Shown in pieces: positions 35,901 to 46,545 of a stretch of 64,000 nt of DNA. The notes under the pieces were generated by a model that ran no database searches, was not told where the DNA came from, and saw nothing but the letters and a program-made list of their open reading frames with translations. Both the position numbers and the translations under genes were made by a program. This DNA comes from Patiria miniata (taxonomy: Eukaryota; Echinodermata; Asteroidea; Valvatida; Asterinidae): contig NW_024037059.1 in assembly GCF_015706575.1 (NCBI RefSeq), positions 11,879,730 to 11,943,729 on the forward strand. The letters run 5' to 3'. How positions within the stretch are numbered: the stretch's first letter is position 1; each line of letters begins with the position of its first letter.

Positions 35901-35970
35901 CAGCAGTAAATATATTTATATACGGTCATCAGTACTCAGCAGTAAATATATTTATATACTGTCATCAGTG
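35896..35970. repeat. Two-copy 39-bp tandem duplication
   Basis: CAGTACTCAGCAGTAAATAT ... GTCATCAGT occurs twice in direct succession. Confidence 0.85.
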
Positions 35971-37030
35971 ATGATGACTTTGCACCGTAGAAACCCTAGA
36001 GGTCGTATGGAAACCTACTCAGGTGCTACCTTGATTTTCAGCGTAATCTTCAAGACTGCCTGAGGTAGGACTTACGCATTTCCAAAGAGAATACTGCAGA
36101 TTTCATGGAGGCATAATTAGCAGAAGGGTCGACTGGTAAATTGTGAATACCAGCATGACCAGGAATATTTTGAGGACAAACAGCGCGAGTTGAAGTACAA
36201 TTTTTAAAACTGGTTAACGATCTATGCGATGAAATCAACGGCAGCAGAGGGCTTGACCAAATTGATTTGAAGACGCTCAGGACCAAGAAGCTGCCTACCA
36301 TCACAGGCAACATGGGCAAGGCAAATGGTCACGTTTCTACAAGAAAATTATCATGTTTTCGTGAACCCTGAATGACATCTGGACGGACGGACTCCGTAAT
36401 TTTCACCAAACCACCAAAGATACCTGAAGAGTGCATTACTTGATTATTTTCAAGAGGGGTTTATTGTTGTTACTTTTAATAACTTCCTATTCTTGCAAAA
36501 GCCTGTCGATACAGAAAAGAAAGGTTTTTTTTTACAAATTACAGAAAAACTTCTTTAGGCAGTTACTTTGGTGACATGGCAAATTTAAAATCATTTTCTA
36601 AAAAAGGTACCTTTGCCTGGACCATTGTAACTGTCTTCAAGACTCTACTCAAAACCCATCTGCTTATCCTTTGACTTTGAACATTTCTCCAGCCAATCAT
36701 TCTCGTCAATTCGTGTTGGTTTCTGTTTACATGTGCCGTGTTTTTGTGTATAATTTGTTATTTCAAAAATGTACTCTAATTGTAGGCCTACTCATGCATG
36801 TTATTATGCCTGTACAGCGCATTGTAGGCCTACCGCATCGCCATTTTGTTAAGCCTTTAGGTATTCAAATATAAAATATTTATCGGCAAACACACCTTAG
36901 AAGTCCTCCCCTAGTAATATTGTTGCGATTGTTCAACATGTAAATGTGCAATGCCAACAGTTGAAATTAAAACAATCAGGTTCATCTGCCTGTATCTGTT
37001 GCATTAAGTTGACACATTTTTTTTTTTTTT
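35971..37030. other. Mostly gene-free stretch
   Basis: 36090-36330 has coding-like remnants (HDQEYFEDKQREL in one frame; DLCDEINGSRGLDQIDLKT in another) that I cannot assign. The rest, including poly-T near 37017, shows nothing further. Confidence 0.35.
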
Positions 37031-37856
37031 TGTAATGGGTGCATTGTCTCAACACTTATTAATTACATGTATTATTTTATTCTATTATTAAACAGAGTCG
37101 GATGAATCAACACAAGGATTGCTTGTTGGAAGTTTGTCGCCTTTCTGGTGAGAGTCCTGCCCAACAGAAGTATAGAAATCCTGTGCTGAAAGAGCGGTTT
37201 GCTGTGGACATCAAGGCTGCTTTTGACATCGCTGTAGCTGACAATGTGATAGGCATCTATCCTCCCTATGTGTGCAAGCCGTATGAGCTGAAGCTAAGGA
37301 GACGGAAAGAAAACTGCGCAAAGTGTAAAAAAGCTGTTTGCAACATAAAAATCACCACTTTCGCTAGTTCATGTGACAGGTGCACTGGTGAAGTTGTGTG
37401 ACCTTAGATGATCACCGCACTACAGCTGGGAAGTTTTCCTTTATGGTCTGGAAAGGGGAAAATAGAGTAAGACTGGGCAATCCCATAGTGTTTTTCACAA
37501 TCCTGGCCAATTTTTCGTGGGTGCTTAATATTTGTGGCATCACTTGTAATAGTGATCACCCGTTGTGCAAGGATGTCCCGGAGTTCCTGAGTCCCGAAGA
37601 CACCTTCATCATGTTCAGCAAGCTTGATGGGATGCATGCATGTCTGGGAAATCCTGACTTCCCTAAACTGGTGACATCGAAGTGTGGCTCAGAAGGTCAA
37701 GTTCCAACAAAGATCACTAACAATGATGTCGTTGTGGACGGGACAGTTAAGTGCGGCACAAAAAATGTCTCCTTTTGGTGCAATCAAGTGGAACAAGATG
37801 TGACTACTGTAAAGTACACAAAGGTGATCTCTCATCTGCTACAAGCCAATTAATGA
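37031..37856 (+). pseudogene. Transposase-like mobile gene, copy 1 (N-terminal part)
   Basis: A TATTAAACAG acceptor at 37095 precedes a frame containing MNQHKDCLLEVCRLSGESP, RFAVDIKAAFDIAV, IYPPYVCKPYELKL and a Cys motif (CAKCKKAVC ... SCDRC). A second frame follows (37398-37853): KFSFMVWKGENRVRL, GMHACLGNPDF, VVVDGTVKCGT. The whole 826-bp block is repeated at 47129-47979. In the related repetitive gene family I recall from corals and sea urchins, this N-terminal region precedes a transposase-like core of P-element or THAP style; that link is tentative. Compared with the second copy it lacks about 15 bases near 37470 and everything downstream of 37856. Several frame changes make it a pseudogene. 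Confidence 0.5.
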
Positions 37857-37929
37857 TTATGGCTATTACTTTAATCAGAAATTTGCCACAATGAAATTAT
37901 TTTGTTTTTCTCTGGTTGTGTGTATTTAG

Positions 37930-40480
37930 ATTCCAGTATTTAATACCACCAGCCAAGAGGATGACGAGGTGATGGACTGTTCGGAGTCTGATGAGGAACC
38001 TGCACACCCACAATGGCCACAAGTTTCTGCTAAGGTGAGCACCTGTGCTACAGGAAAAAAGTTAGGGTTTGTCCTCCGATGTTGTATTAGCACAGCTCGG
38101 TGCTTTTGAGTGGTTATTAAAGAGACAGGCTGGCTCATGGATTGGAAAGTGTGCCAAGCAGAGTATTTGAACTGCCACTTTAGCTCATTACATTTTAACC
38201 TACCGTTTGCTTGCTGCCTTTACAAATACTGAACCAGTTATGGTTTCTGTATTTTAATATACTGCTTTCTGCTAGTACATGTATGTACATGTATACAGTG
38301 TACTGACTTCAACCTAACTTGATGCTTTATTTACCTGTATGTGAATCAAGCAACTGACTTGCAGGAGATTGTGTCGCTTAAGCGACAAGTAAGAGAGTTG
38401 GAGAGCCAACTGCGTGACAAAGAACAAATTATTACGCAGCTGAAGTCGGATCAAGTGACTGCTCATTCTGGGCATCCCTTCAGCATTGGTAAGATTTCCA
38501 AGTTTCTAATTTTGTTGTGCTTGTATAACCAACAGTTGGTCATACATACGAATGAACATAAATAAAGTGAAATTGCACATTCTTAATTGTGGACACGGTT
38601 GTATCCCACAGCCCAAGGTAATCGATCACGTTTTCTATCATTTGTTATTTCTTCAATGCTACGTATTAAGTAAAAAAATACGGAAATTAATTAAAGTTTT
38701 ACATTTACAATCAGTTATTGTCTTATGTATTTGTTGTGCAGACATCACTCCTAAGAAAATAAGACAGTTGAAAATGAAGGAGTTGACCAGTATGGTTGAA
38801 GGTACAGCAGCACCACCGCCACCCCCACCATCACCACTGCCACAGACATCACCGCCAAAGACATCACCGCCGCCACCACAAACAGCACCGCCGTCCACAA
38901 GGACATCACCGCCGCCACCACCACAGACGGTGCCGCCGCCACCAGCACCACGGACTGCTTCAGCAACCCCAGTGGTAGCTGCACAGCCACCACCAGTGTC
39001 TACCAGCCCAAGTTTTCCTGCCTTGTCCAATACGGTATTACCCTTTGTAAAGTCTTTTTTATGCTGATTGAAAATTAATTTGATTTTAAAAAGAATACAT
39101 AAGGCTTTTCTATCAGCATCATAGACAGAAATTGTTGGAAATTGTCACCTTATACATTTACACACCCAACAACATATCACCAAATTAAATCTTGCCAAAG
39201 TCATAATTTCAATGTAAAGTGTAGCTAGTACATGTATAATACATTTTACAAAATATTCTGTGGTTTACATATCCACACAATGTACTACTAAATCACATTT
39301 ATAAGATTTCATTGGATTGGACCCACATTGGAAATTTAAAAGCTACATGATGATATAGTGAGTAAAAAATAATTTAAAAAAATGAACACATAGCAATATG
39401 TTTTAACAATGTATGCATACTAATCATCATGTTCCCAAGTTGATGTTTTTGAGTTTTACCCACAGCTTTCACCACTCTACACTGGAGGGATTCCGGTGAT
39501 AACCGAGAGGGCCAAGAGGCTAGCATTCAACAAGGGCAAGTGCAAGGAGAGTTTGCTGTACAGCCTATTGGTCGGCGTCTTTGGAGAAGAACGGCTTGCC
39601 CGAGGAAATGCCTGTGGGTCTCGGCAAGCTGTCAACCGCAAGGACACTGAAGAGTACCACCCGCTGGACCCAGAGAAACTTCACGAAATAAAAGGTACTT
39701 CATAATTTTTTTTTTAATTCCCCCACCCCCCCCCAAAAAAATCTTGTCCAATAAAATAATAAACATTGTTTCTCATGTATGTAACTCATTTAAAAGCAAT
39801 ATCATCTTTAATTACATCTTTTTAATGGGAGCCCTTTTTAAAGGCCAGTTATAATACGTACATGTGAACCCCATTTTTTTTAAGCTGTACTAACACACAC
39901 ATGTACAACTAAAGTATTTAAAATAAAAGAGCTACTTCAAGTTTCATGCTAAGTGAAAGTTTTAAAATGAGGCATCACAAAAACAAGATACGAAAAGAAA
40001 TCCGAAATGGCTTTTATGAAATGGTTCGATCTTTTATCGTTCATTTTATACAGCCTTGTTGAAGAAATATGGGTGATATTCCTGACTACCAATACGCGGT
40101 GCCTCACTTCATTTTAAATCGATCCCTATCTTGACATAATGAAGGCGGTATTTTTGATGCACACCCCTCACACCCCTGAAGTCGAACACCCAAGAAATGT
40201 GATGAGGTGGTCCTATTTTGGCCCAAAATCTCCGAATGAAAATTCCCGACAAACGACTCATGTAGCCTGATAGCATCACATTTATTGTTACATGTATTGA
40301 AGTTTGTGTATCATGACATGGCTTTTCTTTTCTTCATTTTTCGTTTTGTTTTCAGAGTGTGTTCTACAACGGTTCAGACTACCAACAGGCCAGCCATGTT
40401 TGTCTCCTAAGGAGTTCAACGAGAAGATCAATCAAAAGTGCGCTACTGTCAGACGGGCATTGAAGAAAAGAAATAAGTAG
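37930..40480 (+). CDS. BEN-domain protein gene (five exons)
   Basis: Exons 37930-38034, 38365-38488, 38742-39034, 39466-39694 and 40356-40480 join with canonical AG/GT borders and matching phases (0, 1, 0, 1) into 291 codons and a TAG. Exon 1 product is acidic (DDEVMDCSESDEEP). Exon 2 is a coiled coil (SLKRQVRELESQLRDKEQII). Exon 3 has a basic KKIRQLKMKEL stretch then ~70 residues of Pro/Ser/Thr runs. Exons 4-5 form a BEN-like domain: FNKGKCKESLLYSLLVGVFG, RLARGNACGS, YHPLDPEKLHEIK, then FNEKINQKCATVRRALKKR at the C-terminus. BEN domains bind DNA or chromatin partners in the nucleus, often as repressors, and also occur in some mobile elements. No 5' exon with a start codon is identified; the DNA upstream is a repeat. 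The exons themselves show no stop or frame break. Confidence 0.75.
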
Positions 40481-40489
40481 TGATTAAAC

Positions 40490-40731
40490 TGAAGCCCAGC
40501 AAGGGACAGGGTAGAATTATATTTTGTAATTTGCTAATTCGTTCCCACGAATTACCAACTCGTTCCCGGATGCACTAGTAAGCAATTCGTGCGAATGAAA
40601 TAGCAATCCGTGCGAACGCAATAGCGATTCGTGCGAACGAGTTAGCAATTCGTGGGAACGAATTAGGAATTTGTGCGAACGAATTATCAAATTCCAAAAA
40701 AAAAATCCACCCTGTCCATTCTCGGGCTTCA
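40490..40731. mobile_element. MITE-like element with 23-bp TIRs and an internal 21-bp minisatellite
   Basis: TGAAGCCCAGCAAGGGACAG (start of the left end, 40490-40512) pairs with the right end (40709-40731) at about 19 of 23 positions. Between them 40530-40690 holds degenerate units of about 21 bp (AGCAATTCGTGCGAACGAAT), the first ones in inverted orientation. It starts ten bases after the stop codon of the BEN gene, so it would lie in the 3' UTR. Minus-strand frames show RSHELLT-type heptads only because the unit length is a multiple of three. Confidence 0.75.
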
Positions 40732-41397
40732 TAGTATGGCGTCATAGTAAACATCTATAAATTAAACAACATGTTTGAGTTTAACTTCTCAAATTCAAGA
40801 AGTTTGTTAATTTCCTGTAGCATTTGATTCTGTGTTCTAATAGTTTTTAGTTCTATATTTGCATTATTCCATTACTCCATTTTATGTTTCTTGTATTTTC
40901 CACTAACTTATTTTTTGCATCACAAATAACATTATGTCTTATTTTCTCATTTTAATAATTTTGATTCAGAAAAATGCAAAAGTATAATTTGTGTCATATC
41001 GGTACATGGGATAAATTTCGATGACTGGGTTGAGTTAAGACATTTTTGCACTGATAAACCAGCAGACTTATATTGATTTTTTTTTATATTGATCGATTTT
41101 TTTTTTTATTTTTTTTTTTTTTAAATGCCGTCAAATTTCCATTAGAAATCCAAAGAAAACATTACCATTTGTTGTTTTTATTTTGTAGAATTTTCCTCTC
41201 ATACATAGAAGTTATATTTCTGGAATATATATAACAAACTTTAGTTTTTACTTTTAGGAAAGGTTATTGTTGTTTTTGTTATTATAGTTAGTATTAAAGT
41301 AACACTTCAAAAGCAGTTATTAAAGCTTTATGTTCAGCTCATACATGTTATTAAGTGTCACAAATATGTACTGCCCATTAACTGCAACCTAATTGTC
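40732..41397. other. Gene-free AT-rich stretch
   Basis: Long T-runs (41080-41125). No gene seen. It probably contains the 3' end of the BEN transcript. Confidence 0.4.
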
Positions 41398-41778
41398 CGC
41401 AAGCTTACTGCAACTTTCAGCAAGCTTGTCTGCAAGCTCGCTGCAATCTAGTCTGCACGCTTGCTGCAATCTAGTCTGCAAGCTTGTCATTGCTGCATTA
41501 GCCTGCAAGCTTGTCATTACTGCATTCTAGCCTGCAAGCTTGCCGCAATCTAGTCTGCAAGCTTGCAGTGCCTCATTTGCATTTTTGGAACCCTGCAAGG
41601 TTGCTGCAATCTAGTCTGCAAGCTTGCCGCAATCTTGTCCGCAAGCTTGCTGCAGTCTAGTCTGCAAGCTTGCCGCAATCTCGTCCGCAAGCTTGCAGTT
41701 GTCTAGTCTGCAAGCTTGCAGTGCCTCATTTGCATTTTTGGAACCTCGCAAGCTTGCCTGCAAGCTTGCCGGCAAGCA
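41398..41778. repeat. 23-bp minisatellite with HindIII-type palindromes
   Basis: Units of about 23 bp centred on GCAAGCTTGC alternate with GCAATCTAGTCT or variants. A 28-bp insert (CAGTGCCTCATTTGCATTTT plus GGAACC) occurs twice, about 150 bp apart, showing a higher-order repeat. The array abuts the recombinase-like gene directly. Confidence 0.9.
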
Positions 41779-42093
41779 ACATGTGTTGTTGATGGGGCCT
41801 TATCAGCACTTGAGAAGGCATTGTGTAAAGCGCTCTGGAGAGTTGAGATTGTTGGAAAGCGTTTGCGTACCGTTGTAGTGCTGCATGTTCACTGCCAAGA
41901 TTAAGACAGCCCTTGACACACTGATGAACCGAAGACATGAAGCAGGAATAGATGACAGCAATGCGTACCTGTTCAGTAATCAGCGAGGACTGGGACACAT
42001 AAGGGGAACTGACACACTTCGAGAACATGCTTCAAAGTGCAAAGCTAAGAATCCTGAGTTCCTTCGTGCAACGAGACTTCGCAAACACACCCA

Positions 42094-42397
42094 GACTTGT
42101 TTCACATACCTAGTGTGGACTTTCCTTTCTTTTCGTGTAGTTAAGGAACACCAGTGGAAAAACTCATTTTTCTCAAACTGTGAAAACTCTTACAACCCAA
42201 TTTTTTTTCAATGATTCCCTTTAGTGTTTCTCTTCATTCTGCTACAGATAAACCTAACCCAAAAATGCCTCTAAACCTGTTTTCCAGAAATGGGGAAACA
42301 CTGTGTGGACGTGGGCAAGTCCACACTTCGTCGCTGCTACCTACATTATGTGGACGTCTTTTGTTCGGAAGTCCACACTGCGTATGTAAGACAAGCT
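42094..42397. mobile_element. TIR element inside the recombinase-like gene
   Basis: 42094-42121 (GACTTGTTTCACATACCTAG onward) and 42370-42397 are inverted copies, about 22 of 28 matching. They enclose ~250 bp with no coding potential and a second inner inverted pair (GTGGACGT / AGTCCACAC). The segment splits the coding block exactly between LRKH and the expected ATVSQ. Alternatively the segment could be an intron, but no donor in the right phase is evident. Confidence 0.6.
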
Positions 42398-42669
42398 CAT
42401 TGCTACAGTATCACAAGTAATGAATCTTCAGGAAAACGAGCTCGACCTGCTGGCGAGCTTCTTAGGTCATGATGTCAGAACCCATCGTGAGTTCTACCGC
42501 ATGCCAGAGTCAACACTTCAAGTTGCCAAACTGTCAAAGGTCCTTCTCAAGATGGACAAAGGTGATGTGCAGGGACTAGCTGGAAAAAGACTGAAGGATG
42601 TTGAACTGGACCCTAGTGAAGGTATGATTTTTATATCACTACATGTACTAAAAAATTACAAGAGTTGAT

Positions 42670-43310
42670 TCGATCCACTAGCAGGTATGACATTCTTCCA
42701 ACTTAAGTTATATGTCAAATTTTTGCTGAGAGAAAACAGTTCTGATGGTGGAAACAAAATAAAAATTATAAATGTGTGTAAAATTAAAAAACACAAATTT
42801 ATTTTTATTGTATTAATTTTTTGTTAGTACATGTGTATTTGTATTCAAATCTTAAAAAATTAAAATAAATAAAAAAGAGGGCCCACACCATAGAAAGTCA
42901 TACCAATTAGTTAGTACTTTGAACACCATAACATTTTTCAATTTTTCTATTAACAATGCTGTTTTATTACTAATTGAAATGTTGGCAGCTTTCAGTGTTT
43001 AGTTATTACTTTGAACACCATAACATTTTCAATTTGTTTTATACCATGCCTGCTTTAACTGAACACAAACCAAGCTGGATTGCACCTCAAACTTACCTCT
43101 AAAAATGTGTGTGTATAGATTTTAATGTTTGAATTATGTTTAAATGATTAAATTACAAAATTGGTCAGCAAAAAAATGAATGAAATATAAAGGAAACACA
43201 ATAAAGGAAATTGTATGGAATGTGAAGGTTATCAAGACCGAGGTACAATATATACATGTTATTATACATACATATTTAAGGGTTTTTGTTTATGTGTTTG
43301 TTTTTCTTAG
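42670..43310. other. Intron-like gene-free stretch
   Basis: AT-rich, with a partial duplication of ACTTTGAACACCATAACATT (42915 and 43011). Lies between recombinase-gene exons. Confidence 0.5.
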
Positions 43311-44059
43311 AATACGATACATATGCGATGTCGGAATCGTCAGGTGATGAGAGAGATGATGAGCCTGAGGAACCCATGAGTCTGAATGAGGAAGCAAAAG
43401 GTTCGTACATTGGAATTTAGAAAAAATCGGAAAGAGTTTCTCACTAGTTGGAGCCGCCATAATGTATGACACTTTTACAGCCGCTTTGCAAAACCTGTAT
43501 TTAACAAGCTGTCAAGTATGGGACACTAAATATTGAAGATGGCATAATGTAGTCAAGTAATGTAGTATTTGACCACACCAAAGTCATTGGTACAACCAAC
43601 AAGTACCTGAAACATGGTTTGTCAGTGCAGCAAATGTCTTATGCAAACATCTTGATGGGTGAGGGTAGAGAAAGAAAAAACTTTTAAAAACTTTTTTCAA
43701 CTTCATTACAGATGCAGATGGGACAAAGCTTGTTGTACAGCAGCAAACAAAGAGGCCATGGACTTGTGCTGAAAAAAAAGCAGTTGTGAAACATCTGGGC
43801 ATGTTCCTGAGGATGCGGAAGGTACTCGGGAAGGGCAGCTGTTCAAGAATCGTACTTGGAGAAACGTAAAAGACTTTGTGAGGAACCAGGTCCGAAAACA
43901 AGATCCAATGAGCTTTCTGCAGATCCGGTAAAATAAGAAAAATACAAAGACTTAAAGACAGAAGGCCCTTTGTTCTAAAATTGCACAGATTTGTCAACAA
44001 GAGATTACACATTTTCTTTGCATGTAATTTTTTTTAAGCAAACAAAAGTTGTAAAAGAT

Positions 44060-45240
44060 TTATTTATTTGTTTATTTTAACAAAAGTAGTGATCATATAG
44101 AAGTTGAAAGGAAGTTAACATCAATTTCTGACGTCTTCTTCAGACCTGATTCCTCACATCAATTTCTGACATCTACAGAAAAAGTACAAAAGAAGAATGT
44201 TTTGACATGTAAAGCTTACATGTTCGTTAGCATTAACACGCGTACTAGTCTTTCCAATGCCATTCTGCACAATTTTGCCGCACATGCCAATCATACGCAC
44301 ACGCATGTCCGACTTGATTGCGCAATCATGGCTGTGATTTGTCAGATGGAGTGAACGCGCAAAGTTTGATTGATAGGCCGGATCGGTCCATTATAGCGAC
44401 TTGCTTGCCATTAAGTAGAAATCTGAAATTTAATTTGTTGTTGAAACTAAAGTTTAATTTCCATATGTTGTTTTCTTTTTTAAACAAAAGTAATGGTTTA
44501 TATATACATGTAGAAGTTGAAAGGAAGTAAACATCAATTTCTGACATCTACAACAATGTGGGCATTTTGCCACATAATAACTTATCACAGAAAACTACTT
44601 CTAATAAGTAAAGTATTTTTGACTGTTATTTTCTAGTGTTCACTCATTACATATAATATTTGCATTGTGTAATCAATAGAACACATGGTTTATAAGAAGT
44701 GTATACTTAAGACTCGTGCACTATACAATTATAGCAATTTGCTTGTCATTTAGTTAAAATCTGAAATTTAATTTCTCGTTGAAATTAAAATTTTAATTTC
44801 CATTTCATTTATTTACTTTAACAATATCAGTGATCATATACATGTAGAAGTTGAAAGGAAGTTTTTTCAATTTCTGAGGCCTAAAGAGTTTCCAGTTTTA
44901 TAATAAAGCTCAATTGTTCCTTTAACTTGTTTATTCAAACAAGTTATATAATCTTATAGGCCTAGAGGTTGATAGGCAGTTCGCAAGAGATGAAATACAT
45001 TCAGAAAGTGTAGATTGGTCCCAATTTTAACAGTTCATGTTTGCAACTGGTGGGGGGGGGGTCAAATAGTTTGAGAAAAAAAACCCACATACAGTAGGTC
45101 TTGTCTTGGTCATTTTGCCACCTTATGACTGAACACAGATAACCGTATCACTAATATTGTTGACTTAACTTAAGTAAAGTATTTTCATCTATTATTTTTC
45201 TAGTGTACACTTATTGCATAGAATACATGTAATGATAATC
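44060..45240. repeat. Degenerate direct repeats, period about 340-540 bp
   Basis: ATGTAGAAGTTGAAAGGAAG occurs near 44099, 44508 and 44843, each preceded by a TTTATTTAC/TTAACAA-like stretch. AATCTGAAATTTAATTT occurs near 44421 and 44758. AAGTAAAGTATTTT and TTTTCTAGTGT occur near 44609 and 45173. No coding region is present. Confidence 0.65.
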
Positions 45241-45756
45241 GTTATGCACACATGATAGAACAACTCCCGGAACAGTAAAATAAATAGTTTTGGCAGAGGT
45301 GAACACAAATACAAACTGCAAATGTGGTATTTGAAATTGTTATGTCCTCTTACATACATTTTAAAACTGAAATGTTATCAAAACTTCACAAGAGATTAGA
45401 ATGTACAAGACTTGTGTATTGCAAGTTTTTCCAAGCCCAGAGAGTGCTAATTGTGACCCCTAGAACAGAAGACTAGAGTTTGGAACTCTGTATTTTTGTC
45501 GTTGGTTTTTAATAATTATCTTTTTCCAAGTTGGCATCTATCTTTGATAATTAACATTGTTTGCAGAAATAAATGTTTCAGTTAATTTGTTGAGTTCAAT
45601 CTATCTATGTGACTTTGTATATATTTTTTCTCTTTTCTTTTCCGTTTCTTTTATTGCTGTGAATGACCTTAGAAAACACCAACAAATGACATTTTGAAAA
45701 TTTCAAATCTTAATTACAAATCTTATTTACATCTTGTATACCTTATACTAGATGTA
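45241..45756. other. Gene-free stretch
   Basis: Nothing supported in this AT-rich segment. Confidence 0.4.
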
Positions 45757-46015
45757 CTCCTGTAATGGACATGCAAGCGTGGGCCTATTAATCGATATAC
45801 CACCGTGGACGTCTTGTGTTCGTTATACTCCTGTCTGTTCCTTGCTCTAAGCTGTAATGGACATGCAAGCGTGGACTTATTAATCGACTATACCACCGTG
45901 GACGTCTTGTGTTCGTTATACTCATGTAATGGACATGCAAGCGTGGACCTACTATTAATCGACTATATCACCGTGGACGTCTTGTGTTCGTTATACTCAT
46001 GTAGCGTGGACTTAT
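45757..46015. repeat. 72-bp satellite, left block
   Basis: Three to four units carrying ACCACCGTGGACGTCTTGTG and TAATGGACATGCAAGCGTGG. The unit length is 72, divisible by three, so frames stay open over several units on both strands (LIDYTTVDVLCSLYSC on plus; NTRRPRWYSRLIGPRLHVHY on minus). I regard the frames as by-products. Confidence 0.9.
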
Positions 46016-46545
46016 TCAATTCAATTCAATTCAATAAGACATTTATTCCATACTCTTTTTGGAAAACGCATCGATAATTAAAGAAAACCTGTACACAGGA
46101 AAATAACAAAGTAACTATACATGTATTATATTAAATAATAAACAAAAAAGTGAACGCTTGGAACTAATAATCAAATTAAAGAAAAGGATATATGTACAAG
46201 AGAAAAGAAAGAGCATGGGGCTGTTAATAAGCCGAGGCTTGTAATAAACAGCCCATTCAGACAACAGCAGCAACAACATCAACAGCTACAAAACGAAACA
46301 AGGACGGGACAGACTACACACAAAAAGACAGGAGAAGAGCTGAAGGCAAAATAATAAAAAGAAAGAATTTAATAACTGATGACGAATAAAAACGTAAATA
46401 AATAAGGAGAGGACTAAAGCTATGTTACATAATGGGAGAGGAGGACTCTTTTGTAAGAAGTCTTAAATCGACCCACAGACGACTTTGTTCTTACGTCAAC
46501 AGGGATGGCATTCCATCAACGGGGACCGTAAAACCGAAGGGTGTT
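46016..46545 (-). mobile_element. 3' end of a non-LTR retrotransposon (LINE), minus strand
   Basis: The plus strand begins with four to five ATTCA units (46016-46035); on the minus strand this is a 3' tail of TTGAA repeats preceded by an AATAAATGTC-like end, typical of CR1/L2-type LINEs. The far end (46500-46540, minus) reads FTVPVDGMPSLLT, like the extreme C-terminus of such reverse-transcriptase ORFs, then stops. Only ~530 bp is present, a usual 5' truncation. It has inserted into the 72-bp satellite, splitting it. Confidence 0.65.

Larger units (their letters stand above)
41780..43931 (+). pseudogene. Tyrosine-recombinase-like gene with Myb-like C-terminus
   Basis: In order: DGALSALEKALCKALWRVEI and GKRLRTVVVL (41790-41885); FTAKIKTALDTLMNRRHEAG and NAYLFSNQRGLGHIRG (41885-42010) after a one-base frame change; KNPEFLRATRLRKH; an interrupting inverted-repeat segment; VSQVMNLQENELDLLASFLG, HDVRTHREFYRMPE (42405-42510); an acidic linker exon near 43311-43400 (ESSGDERDDEPEEPMS); and a last exon from about 43712 with KRPWTCAEKKAVVKHLGMFL, then after a frame change GQLFKNRTWRNVKDFVRNQV to a stop at 43929-43931. 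LRKH, LGH and a following Tyr are the tyrosine recombinase boxes; the tail resembles a Myb/SANT fold. The N-terminal half is missing, replaced by the minisatellite. Crypton-like elements are the nearest named relatives, by inference. Confidence 0.6.

Noticed and set aside
38659-39030. Minus-strand Gly/Val-rich frame of 123 codons
   Set aside because: It is the shadow of the proline-rich exon of the BEN gene; the plus-strand exon fits splice sites and phase.
43290-44012. Minus-strand frames of 60-142 codons
   Set aside because: They lie opposite the acidic and Myb-like exons of the recombinase-like gene and look like shadows of them.
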